Assembly (NCBI GenBank): GCA_001803565.1
Contig: MHDQ01000304.1
Location: 1-7,088 of the forward strand
From: Nitrospinae bacterium RIFCSPLOWO2_12_FULL_45_22
GTDB lineage: Bacteria > 2-12-FULL-45-22
Direction: 5' to 3'
Length of the DNA: 7,088 bases
This document shows, piece by piece, positions 1 to 4,450 of the stretch; the stretch's first letter is position 1, and each line of letters opens with the position of its first letter. A program made the position numbers and the translations under genes. Below the pieces are notes generated by a model, which saw nothing but the letters and a program-made list of their open reading frames with translations, was not told the origin of the DNA and ran no database searches.

Positions 1-73
1 TGACCAGATCACGGCTTGGCCGCGCTACGTAATAGCTGACTATAGATGTTTCGAGGTAGACTTTCTGTTCCAT
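1..73 (-). CDS. PIN-domain (VapC-like) toxin, N-terminal fragment (cassette C7)
   Basis: Only the first 24 codons are inside the window. They read MEQK followed by VYLETSIVSYYVARPSRDL, the opening strand and helix of a PIN-domain ribonuclease family in which the first acidic residue is Glu in YLETS rather than Asp. Members are usually annotated as type II toxin-antitoxin VapC-family proteins, which cleave RNA using a cluster of acidic residues binding a metal. The start ATG lies 23 bases into the cassette. An AGGAG sits about 12 bases upstream, longer than ideal. No antitoxin precedes it within the cassette; any partner would have to lie beyond the left edge. The family call rests on a short recognisable motif, and toxin activity is inferred. 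Confidence 0.72.
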   Translation of the reverse strand, partial: MEQKVYLETSIVSYYVARPSRDLV

Positions 74-89
74 AGCGTCTTATATCTCC

Positions 90-149
90 TGCTAACGACT
101 TTAATCAGGTGCGCTGCTTTTTGGCGTCACCTGAATTAATTTGTTAGGT
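90..149 (-). other. attC site of cassette C6
   Basis: The R' core is GCTAAC at 91-96 (GTTAGC on the minus strand) and the R'' core is GTTAGGT at 143-149. The inner arms TTAATCAGGTG and CACCTGAATTAA pair, with one surplus A in the right arm, which sets a leftward orientation. The end of the C6 coding sequence lies inside this site. Confidence 0.9.
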
Positions 150-583
150 GCTTTTATCTGTCCACCAAAAGTAATATTAAAAGAAAAATATTTACCGAAT
201 AAAAATAATAATGAAGCAATTAATCCTAATATCATTAAAAAAATCAGAAAAGGAACTAATGGATTCACACTACTTTTTATTCCTGTAACCATGTTTTTTA
301 GCGTTAATAAATCTCCCTCCTTTATATTTCCTACTGAATCTACTTTTACTTTATTTTTCCAATCAGTAATTGCGCTTCCTTCCTCTTGCCCAAATAAATC
401 TTTGCTTAGAATTCCTTTGATTCTTACTTCCCAAGCTTGATGAGGATTATTGGCAAACTCTTTTTCATCAATTTGTTTTTTTATTTCCTTCTCAATGCTT
501 CTTAATTGACAATATGCGATAAGCTTTTTAGCAAAAGGTTTGATTTCAAATAGTTCTATGCATTCTTGAAGTGATTTACACAT
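101..583 (-). CDS. Hypothetical single-pass membrane protein (cassette C6)
   Basis: A 160-residue protein of unknown family. Residues 1-105 are hydrophilic, rich in Lys and Glu, and probably helical. Residues 107-131 form one strong transmembrane segment (VNPLVPFLIFLMILGLIASL and onward). A short tail follows. The last 15 or so residues (from APNKLIQ to SSAPD) are encoded inside the attC, with the stop at 101-103 in the attC stem, so the recombination site contributes the C-terminus. The ATG is 30 bases inside the cassette and the upstream AAGAAAG is only a weak Shine-Dalgarno match. The topology suggests a cytoplasmic N-domain anchored in the inner membrane. I do not recognise the family and assign no function. 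Confidence 0.8.
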   Translation of the reverse strand: MCKSLQECIELFEIKPFAKKLIAYCQLRSIEKEIKKQIDEKEFANNPHQAWEVRIKGILSKDLFGQEEGSAITDWKNKVKVDSVGNIKEGDLLTLKNMVTGIKSSVNPLVPFLIFLMILGLIASLLFLFGKYFSFNITFGGQIKAPNKLIQVTPKSSAPD

Positions 584-607
584 TTTTGGGTTACTTTCTT
601 AAATTTA

Positions 608-680
608 ACCTAACGCTGGAGCTGAGACGCGGGAAACGCCCCAGCGTTTTCCCGTCGATTCTCCAGCGACTTGTTAGGCC
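608..680 (-). other. attC site of cassette C5
   Basis: The R' core is CCTAAC at 609-614 and the R'' core is GTTAGGC at 673-679. CGCTGGAG and CTCCAGCG form the outer arms. A second inner hairpin joins GGGAAACGC at about 631-639 to GCGTTTTCCC at 644-653. The two form a typical folded attC. Confidence 0.9.
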
Positions 681-699
681 CTTGAACAGGTAATTGTAT

Positions 700-1719
700 T
701 TATTTAGACAATGTCTTTGAAAGAGATCTTATTTGTTGGGCTTCATAACTTTCTGGATCATTTTCCAGAATCCACCTATGATGCTGAATTGCCAGATCTT
801 CCTCACCTAGCTTCAAATATGTTAAACCAAGATAAAATCTGGCCGTGGTCAGAGATTGATCAAGGCTGACTGCTTCAACAAGGTGCTTTTTGGCTTCATT
901 TAGTTCATTAAGATTGAATAATGCCACTCCTAGCGCCATTCTGAATTCCGCATATCCAGGATCTAACTGGACAGCTTTACGAAGATCCTTTAGTGCCTTA
1001 TTATAATCTTCTGAGCTAAGATAAAGAGAACCCCTGTCAAAATAAGTATGAGCATATTTGGGATCAATAGAGATAGCCCTCTTATATGTTTCCAAAGCTA
1101 AATTGATATCTCCTTTTGCAAAATAAAGATTTCCCAGTAAATCTATAGCGGACACATCGTTAGGACTTTTCTTTAGCGCCTCATTTAAGATGATTTCAGC
1201 TTTAACAAAATCCATCATTTCAAGGGATCTAAAGAATTGTGTTCTTAAATCCTCTTCTTGATGAATATAGACGACATCTCCTTCTTTTGAAATTTTGTTG
1301 TAAGTGAAAGTTATATTCACATTTTTCCCGATCCAATGAACTTGATGGACAGGGTCGACTTTATCTGAAAATACGTAACCATAAGAATCATAGAGAAATT
1401 TGCGAATGATATCTGTATTATTATCATTCTTAAACATAATCATTGCACCAGAGAATTTATTCCTTGTAAATATGTAGGCCTTCCTTGTAACATTTGCACC
1501 TCCAAATTTCATCGTATCGTATTTCCTAAGACAGACAATCTTATCTCCTTCTTTCTGGTAAAGAACCATATCTTTTAACTCATGAATGCTGGTCCCCCAC
1601 TTAATGTCATTAAAGTTGTCAGGTTCATTATAATCCCCAACGTAGGAAAGAGCGTGTTGAGGGGACAATAGATAGCTCATCATAAATAATAGGACTATAC
1701 GGCTGTAATATTTTGCCAT
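700..1719 (-). CDS. Secreted tetratricopeptide-repeat protein (cassette C5)
   Basis: A 339-residue protein. Residues 1-25 look like a Sec signal peptide: basic start, hydrophobic core IVLLFMMSYLL, and AxS cleavage motif at 23-25. Residues 26-155 form an N-terminal domain beginning NFNDIKWGTSIHELKDM, of a kind I associate with periplasmic proteins but cannot name. Residues 155-323 hold about five TPR helix pairs, with clear repeats at 188-221, 222-255, 256-289 and 290-323 (for example AIDLLGNLYFAKGDINLALE and the Asp-Pro boundaries SIDPKYA and QLDPGYA). TPRs are protein-binding scaffolds, so this is likely a periplasmic or envelope adaptor; its partner is unknown. GAGGA lies about 7 bases before the ATG, which fixes the start. 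At 1188 bases the cassette is the longest here. Confidence 0.9.
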   Translation of the reverse strand: MAKYYSRIVLLFMMSYLLSPQHALSYVGDYNEPDNFNDIKWGTSIHELKDMVLYQKEGDKIVCLRKYDTMKFGGANVTRKAYIFTRNKFSGAMIMFKNDNNTDIIRKFLYDSYGYVFSDKVDPVHQVHWIGKNVNITFTYNKISKEGDVVYIHQEEDLRTQFFRSLEMMDFVKAEIILNEALKKSPNDVSAIDLLGNLYFAKGDINLALETYKRAISIDPKYAHTYFDRGSLYLSSEDYNKALKDLRKAVQLDPGYAEFRMALGVALFNLNELNEAKKHLVEAVSLDQSLTTARFYLGLTYLKLGEEDLAIQHHRWILENDPESYEAQQIRSLSKTLSK

Positions 1720-1795
1720 CTTGCGATCCTCACATGTCAGATGAAAATGTCTGGAAATTAAGAAAGGGAGTCACCATAATCTTTATTTTTTCTGG

Positions 1796-1853
1796 GCCTA
1801 ACGTCAAGGCTCACCGGTTGCTCTCAGCAATCCGGTGGAGCCGCTTGTTAGCT
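1796..1853 (-). other. attC site of cassette C4
   Basis: A short attC with R' GCCTAAC at 1796-1802 and R'' GTTAGCT at 1847-1853. Arms GGCTCACCGG and CCGGTGGAGCC pair with a surplus G in the right arm. An inner TTGC/GCAA stem closes the loop. The stop codon of the C4 gene is the TAA within the R'' box. Confidence 0.92.
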
Positions 1854-2357
1854 TTTGGGAGCATTCATTATATGAACAGACATAGTTTGTTTACCTTGGA
1901 GAAAATTGATAGTGCTTTTACGGATGACATATTGGTCATCTTCCCATTCACCATAACCATGGGGGTAATATGATGAATTTTTTATGTGGGCTTTATCAAA
2001 AGGGTAACCGAGAGCCTTACCCATTACATGCAAGAGGTCAATCAATAGATCAGCTTTACGGGGTGCCCATGATTCAAGTGGGTAATTTTTGTCCTGAAGG
2101 TGAGCATGATAAAGTTTCCATGCCGAAAGGACATCCTGCTCAAGCGATGTCTTGGGAAGAAATTCAACATCAATCATGTTTAGACTCTCGACATGCTGAG
2201 GAGCCAGAGTGGATGAACGAGTAGACATGAGGTCTTTAAATATTCTTAATTTTCTTTCTCTGCCCCATCTTCTACGGTCTAAGTATTGAGCAATTTGGAC
2301 TGATAGAATAGGGCCAAGAAGTATTGCAGAAATTGTGAGGATGTTGGTTAATGTCAT
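1848..2357 (-). CDS. Membrane-anchored protein, DUF6680-like (cassette C4)
   Basis: A 169-residue protein starting MTLTNILTIS. The start is chosen because a full AAGGAGG precedes this ATG at 5-base spacing; the in-frame ATG at 2375 lies upstream of that site. Residues 4-24 are a transmembrane helix. The basic stretch RRRWGRERKLRIFKDLMSTR follows, so most of the protein should face the cytoplasm. The order of motifs (LAPQHVESLNMIDVEF, then AW/LY, LLIDLLHVMGKALGYPFDK, then a C-terminal QYVIRKSTINFLQG) matches my recollection of the DUF6680 family, often annotated as a membrane protein of unknown function and found in mobile DNA. The family name is from memory. The stop lies in the attC R'' box, so the gene fills its cassette. 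Confidence 0.88.
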   Translation of the reverse strand: MTLTNILTISAILLGPILSVQIAQYLDRRRWGRERKLRIFKDLMSTRSSTLAPQHVESLNMIDVEFLPKTSLEQDVLSAWKLYHAHLQDKNYPLESWAPRKADLLIDLLHVMGKALGYPFDKAHIKNSSYYPHGYGEWEDDQYVIRKSTINFLQGKQTMSVHIMNAPKS

Positions 2358-2381
2358 AATGTCCTCCTTATGCATTGTTAA

Positions 2382-2435
2382 AGCTAACGACCCGGCTGAC
2401 TTGCCCGAAGGGTCAAGTCAAGCCGATGGTTAGGA
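2382..2435 (-). other. attC site of cassette C3
   Basis: The shortest attC here. R' core is GCTAAC at 2383-2388 and R'' is GTTAGGA at 2429-2435. CGGCTGACTTG pairs with CAAGTCAAGCCG, with a surplus A in the right arm. The R'' box continues as GTTAGGAG, a Shine-Dalgarno-like sequence for the rightward ORF that starts at 2444. Confidence 0.9.
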
Positions 2436-2750
2436 GAATAAACATGTTTGAACCTTATGACTATTCAAAGATTTTAGATTGTTTTCGCTTACTTTACCAT
2501 AGAAAATTAAATCCTCCTTCTGAATATACGAGACAATGGATGGATGGTCTTTCGCACGAAGACATGAAAGAAGTCGCACGTATATATCATAACCTTGTAC
2601 GGAATGAAGTAGAATTGCATTGTGTGAGGCGAATATTACTCCATCATGTTCTAAGAGAGATTCGCTTGAAATTCCAAAAGGCTCTTTCAAAATACCTGAG
2701 ATGTTTCTATCATGCTGAAGACTGCAAATCAAAACATATTCATTTTTCAT
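2430..2750 (-). CDS. Hypothetical protein in canonical cassette orientation (C3)
   Basis: A 106-residue ORF beginning MKNEYVLICSLQHDRNISG. The start is preceded by AGGAGG at 5-base spacing, and that sequence is the continuation of the GTTAGGA R' box. The stop is the TAA of the neighbouring R'' box, so start and stop signals both sit at the cassette edges as in C4. No signal peptide, transmembrane segment or known motif is visible; alternating hydrophobic stretches such as DGVIFASHNAILLHSV suggest beta strands. A second ORF on the other strand (2444-2752) covers nearly the same bases. By hand count purines at codon position 1 slightly favour this strand (about 54%), which is not decisive. I do not recognise the family. 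Confidence 0.52.
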   Translation of the reverse strand: MKNEYVLICSLQHDRNISGILKEPFGISSESLLEHDGVIFASHNAILLHSVQGYDIYVRLLSCLRAKDHPSIVSYIQKEDLIFYGKVSENNLKSLNSHKVQTCLFS

Positions 2751-2752
2751 AA
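2444..2752 (+). CDS. Alternative rightward ORF in cassette C3 (antisense to 2430-2750)
   Basis: A 102-residue ORF beginning MFEPYDYSKILDCFRLL, with AGGAG 7 to 8 bases before the ATG. Its stop TAA overlaps the start codon of the opposing ORF. The predicted protein is almost all helix. Residues from about 54 to 88 (containing VRRILLHHVLREIRLKF) show hydrophobic residues every third or fourth position, the amphipathic pattern of a real helix. It is unusually rich in His and Arg. If genuine, this is an inverted cassette gene, which normally needs its own promoter; I see no strong one in the short space available. Only one of the two C3 ORFs may be expressed. Function unknown. Confidence 0.45.
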   Translation: MFEPYDYSKILDCFRLLYHRKLNPPSEYTRQWMDGLSHEDMKEVARIYHNLVRNEVELHCVRRILLHHVLREIRLKFQKALSKYLRCFYHAEDCKSKHIHFS

Positions 2753-2757
2753 TTTCC

Positions 2758-2858
2758 TCCTAACGCTAGAGCTCAGCGGCCCAAAAAGCGCTTACAGGGC
2801 TCCAAACAACCGAAAACTTGCGTGCGCTTTTGGGGTCCGCTGAAGTGACTCGTTAGCT
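2758..2858 (-). other. attC site of cassette C2
   Basis: The longest undisturbed attC, about 100 bases. R' is TCCTAAC at 2758-2764 and R'' is GTTAGCT at 2852-2858. The stem runs through AGCTCAGCGG with CCGCTGAAGT, where the extra base again appears to be on the right, although this outer alignment is fuzzy. It continues with CCCAAAAAGCGC against GCGCTTTTGGGG. The loop of about 30 bases is unstructured by eye. Confidence 0.88.
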
Positions 2859-3359
2859 TTATTTGACAGGAATCATCTTTTCTATCAGATATTCTGGAAC
2901 ATCCTCCAAATGAACAATTTTAAGGGATTGCTCCTCCGGATTCAATGAAGATGTTTGGGATGTAAGTGTTGCGCTCACATCTTCCTCGAGTTTCCACATA
3001 GCCCCGGTTGCAGGATCAACAATGAGCCATCCAATCAGGCCACCAAATAATAAGTTGCCATAAATATACCAACCATCTACTTTTCGGCTAATAACTGCCG
3101 AATGACTATCATAACCAGATTTTTTGAATGTCACATTATAGTCTTTACCTTTAAAATATCCTCTTTTAGTCTTCAAAGTTACCACTGTTGGAGTTTTTCC
3201 TGTGAAAACATGGTTACCTACTTCATCAGTTATAGTGATATCAGCTCCATCTGGTGTACTGTTTATATTAACAGCATACATTGATTTACTGACAATGGAT
3301 GCACATCCTGTCAAAATGGCAACCATTAGAACTACAAAATGGTAAATGATCTTTTTCAT
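2859..3359 (-). CDS. PEGA-like outer-membrane lipoprotein (cassette C2)
   Basis: A 166-residue lipoprotein. MKKIIYHFVVLMVAILTGC is a lipoprotein signal peptide with lipobox LTGC and Cys19 as the lipidated residue. Ala at +2 predicts outer-membrane sorting in a Gram-negative cell. Residues 29-92 resemble a PEGA-type surface-binding domain (INSTPDGADITITDEVG, then GKTPTVVTLKT, then KKSGYDSHSA). Residues 100-122 carry the glycine-rich motif GNLLFGGLIGWLIVDPATGA, recurrent in lipoproteins of this kind. The start at 3359 is preferred over 3380 because AAGGAGG lies 7 bases before it and inside the longer reading. The ATG overlaps the stop of a 25-codon ORF, so translation may be coupled. Exact role unknown. 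Confidence 0.9.
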   Translation of the reverse strand: MKKIIYHFVVLMVAILTGCASIVSKSMYAVNINSTPDGADITITDEVGNHVFTGKTPTVVTLKTKRGYFKGKDYNVTFKKSGYDSHSAVISRKVDGWYIYGNLLFGGLIGWLIVDPATGAMWKLEEDVSATLTSQTSSLNPEEQSLKIVHLEDVPEYLIEKMIPVK

Positions 3360-3433
3360 GGCGTTTCCTCCTTTTTGCATAGTTTATCTGTTTGGAATAA
3401 ATTTAAATCTGTTAAAAAAATTAAACCTAACAT
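3356..3433 (-). CDS. Possible 25-residue leader peptide coupled to the lipoprotein (C2)
   Basis: A short ORF, MLGLIFLTDLNLFQTDKLCK followed by KEETP. It has a strong GGGGGTGAG sequence directly upstream of its ATG. It ends in TGA overlapping the lipoprotein ATG as ATGA, the classic arrangement for translational coupling. The lipoprotein Shine-Dalgarno AAGGAGG is inside the ORF, so ribosomes translating the leader would pass through it and unmask it. It is leucine and lysine rich with no known motif. It could be a true small gene, a regulatory leader, or a chance ORF; the good Shine-Dalgarno plus ATGA overlap makes chance less likely. Confidence 0.45.
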   Translation of the reverse strand: MLGLIFLTDLNLFQTDKLCKKEETP

Positions 3434-3505
3434 CTCACCCCCTTTCAATTTTATAGTGCATAATACCTCTCTCTTGGAACACACCATAGCCAAATTTATT
3501 ATTTC

Positions 3506-3631
3506 CTATTTATTATCCTTCTTAATTGTTCTGCTAACTTTCCGAGTTGTTTTCCTTTTTCGCAGAAAGCATTCAATAAAAATGGAAGGGACGAAGCCAA
3601 ATATTAAAGCAAGCCAAATAATTTTCTTCAT
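3506..3631 (-). CDS. Small 41-residue membrane protein (first gene of cassette C2)
   Basis: A small ORF beginning MKKIIWLALIFGFVPSIFIE, followed by CFLRKRKTTRKVSRTIKKDN. Residues 4-23 are one hydrophobic helix and the remainder is strongly basic, giving a predicted N-out, C-in single-pass peptide with a cationic cytoplasmic tail. ATGGAGGATAA precedes the ATG at short 4-base spacing. The start is 16 bases inside the cassette, where cassette genes normally begin. Its N-terminus (MKKII) resembles that of the lipoprotein downstream, probably only because both are membrane-targeting. About 70 bases separate it from the leader ORF. The function is unknown; small cationic membrane peptides include toxins and regulators, but nothing here proves either. 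Confidence 0.6.
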   Translation of the reverse strand: MKKIIWLALIFGFVPSIFIECFLRKRKTTRKVSRTIKKDNK

Positions 3632-3641
3632 TTATCCTCCA

Positions 3642-3700
3642 TGCTAACGCTCCGGCTAACCCCGCCGCTGTAAGCGGTCGGGTTGAGCCGGTGGTTAGGC
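3642..3700 (-). other. attC site of cassette C1
   Basis: The R' core is GCTAAC at 3643-3648 and R'' is GTTAGGC at 3694-3700. CCGGCTAACC pairs with GGTTGAGCCGG with a surplus G on the right arm. An inner CCGC/GCGG stem closes a TGTAA loop. Confidence 0.92.
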
Positions 3701-3970
3701 TTTTGGTTGTTCTAAAACATTACCAATACTATGCTCGAACTCTATTCTTGTAAATAAAATATCTTTTCTATCTACAAAGGAGAATATTATGCCTAGTAAT
3801 TCTGATCTGTTGAAATTTGCGATAAGAATTGACGAAGTAGAAAGTATTTTGTGTGGGAAAGATTTTGAGAGAGAAGTAAACAAGGCTGATATTTTTGATT
3901 TTTTGACCCTGGTGTCATTAACTGCTAAAACAAATATCGGCAAATTGGGATCGCTCAAATCAAAATCCAT
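3695..3970 (-). CDS. Alternative leftward ORF in cassette C1 (antisense to 3789-4076)
   Basis: A 91-residue ORF beginning MDFDLSDPNLPIFVLAVNDT, with AAGGAG 7 bases before the ATG and its stop in the attC R'' box. This is the normal cassette orientation. Against it, the ATG is about 106 bases inside the cassette, further than in most cassettes here, and its upstream stretch is open and coding-like on the other strand. The product is Ser and Leu/Ile rich, lacks Trp, Tyr and Cys, and has no motif or membrane segment I recognise. The two C1 ORFs share third codon positions, so GC at position 3 cannot separate them. Confidence 0.42.
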   Translation of the reverse strand: MDFDLSDPNLPIFVLAVNDTRVKKSKISALFTSLSKSFPHKILSTSSILIANFNRSELLGIIFSFVDRKDILFTRIEFEHSIGNVLEQPKA

Positions 3971-4076
3971 AACAATCTCCTTTTTGGATAGCTATATCCC
4001 TGTAGATGTCTGCGGTAGTACTCCAATGAAAACCGCTTCTCCCGAAGAAGTTGGATTGGTACTACCTAAAGCATAA
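3789..4076 (+). CDS. Hypothetical rightward (inverted) gene in cassette C1
   Basis: A 95-residue ORF, MPSNSDLLKFAIRIDEVES onward, ending EEVGLVLPKA. AAAGGAG stands exactly 6 bases before the ATG. About two thirds of codons begin with a purine by hand count, typical of a true frame. GAA, GAT and AAA codons are common. The stop is the TAA inside the degenerate R box GCATAAT at 4071-4077. The protein is acidic and soluble, without a signal peptide or known motif. If real, it is transcribed toward the integrase, opposite to the other cassettes, and would need its own promoter. A weak candidate is TTGTTC (3707-3712), 17 bases, then TATGCT (3730-3735). Confidence 0.52.
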   Translation: MPSNSDLLKFAIRIDEVESILCGKDFEREVNKADIFDFLTLVSLTAKTNIGKLGSLKSKSITISFLDSYIPVDVCGSTPMKTASPEEVGLVLPKA

Positions 4077-4158
4077 TGCCGAGTTGAGCGGAATGGCCGG
4101 AGCGTCAGACCGGAGGTCTGTAAGCGCAGGACATTTCCGCTCCAACGATTTGTTGGAG
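4071..4158 (-). other. attC-like site with altered R' box, nearest the integrase
   Basis: It has the complete attC layout: R' position GCATAAT (4071-4077), spacer GCCGA, arm GTTGAGCGGAATG, a central hairpin CAGACC-GGA-GGTCTG (4106-4120), arm CATTTCCGCTCCAAC, spacer GATTT, then R'' GTTGGAG (4152-4158). Two surplus bases lie on the right arm, giving the same orientation as the other sites. On the minus strand the R' box reads ATTATGC where the usual form would be GTTATGC, so the base next to the cleavage point is changed. The site may be a poor recombination substrate. Confidence 0.72.
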
Positions 4159-4215
4159 GCGCGCGAATCAGCGCGCGCCGGAAACAAATTGTTGGAGTTT
4201 ACTCAACTCGGCATT
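4075..4215. repeat. Inverted pair of attC-like sites forming a 141-base palindrome
   Basis: AATGCCGAGTTGAG at 4075-4088 is repeated perfectly in inverted form at 4202-4215. Just inside it, CTCCAAC-GATTT-GTT (4140-4154) matches the reverse complement of AAC-AAATT-GTTGGAG (4183-4197) except at one base. The right part (about 4179-4219) is therefore a shortened inverted copy of the attC at 4071-4158, with the same 5-base spacers, the same ATT in place of GTT, and a TTTA loop. Between them GGCGCGCG/CGCGCGCC (4158-4179) makes an 8-bp hairpin. Confidence 0.75.
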
Positions 4216-4240
4216 GCAGGCGCGCGCAGCGCGCCTGCAA
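4214..4240. repeat. Perfect 12-bp GC-rich hairpin
   Basis: TTGCAGGCGCGC and GCGCGCCTGCAA flank a GCA triloop. There is no T run on either side, so it is not a standard intrinsic terminator. It lies between the array and the integrase promoters. An array transcript started near the integrase would carry it in its leader. Confidence 0.85.
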
Positions 4241-4275
4241 CATATATTAGACAGAAAAAATCTATTACAAAACAC

Positions 4276-4305
4276 TTGACCAAAAACATTATTCAATGAT
4301 ATCAT
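4276..4305 (+). promoter_or_regulatory. Candidate distal promoter of the integrase gene
   Basis: TTGACC (4276-4281) and TATCAT (4300-4305) are separated by 18 bases, five of six consensus matches in each box. The start would lie about 140 bases before the integrase ATG. ATACAG at 4304-4309 overlaps the -10 region and resembles one half of a LexA box, but the other half is poor. Confidence 0.4.
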
Positions 4306-4362
4306 ACAGTTAGAGCATAAGCACCACCTCCCTTGAAAAAAATAACTAATAATATCAACATG

Positions 4363-4392
4363 TTGTAACGACACTCCTGAGCGTAATATAAT
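4363..4392 (+). promoter_or_regulatory. Candidate proximal promoter of the integrase gene
   Basis: TTGTAA (4363-4368), an 18-base spacer, then a perfect TATAAT (4387-4392). Transcription would begin near 4399, leaving a leader of about 50 bases before the ATG at 4451. Confidence 0.5.
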
Positions 4393-4417
4393 AATGCCGT
4401 CTAGCATGACACTGTAA
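4388..4417 (-). promoter_or_regulatory. Weak candidate cassette promoter (Pc) reading into the array
   Basis: On the minus strand, TTACAG (4417-4412) and TATTAT (4393-4388) are separated by 18 bases and point leftward into the cassettes. It overlaps the proximal integrase promoter face to face, as Pc and intI promoters often do. AT-rich sequence makes chance matches likely. Confidence 0.25.
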
Positions 4418-4450
4418 GTTTTGAGTTAACTGCTTGATCTGATTAACATT

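Larger units (their letters stand above)
4159..4450. other. Array-integrase junction without a recognisable attI
   Basis: This stretch should hold attI, the integrase-proximal insertion site. Apart from the inverted attC copy and hairpins it is AT-rich. I find no clear L/R pair of the attI form (AAC, short spacer, GTTRRRY) ending at an array boundary. CTCCAAC-GATTT-GTTGGAG at 4140-4158 has that shape but is better explained as part of the adjoining attC. attI may be divergent, or may have been replaced by the palindromic attC pair. Confidence 0.5.

Noticed and set aside
1970-2224. Plus-strand ORF inside cassette C4
   Set aside because: It is antisense to the well-supported membrane-anchored gene at 1848-2357 and has no ribosome site or recognisable motif.
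3423-3433. GTTAGGT on the minus strand inside cassette C2, resembling an R box that would split the cassette
   Set aside because: No matching opposite R box or paired arms lie within 150 bases, so it is not an attC.
90-4158. CRISPR array or tandem repeat, because repeated spaced palindromes are present
   Set aside because: The repeats differ in sequence and length (about 54 to 101 bases) and are separated by gene-length units with R boxes, which is the attC pattern.
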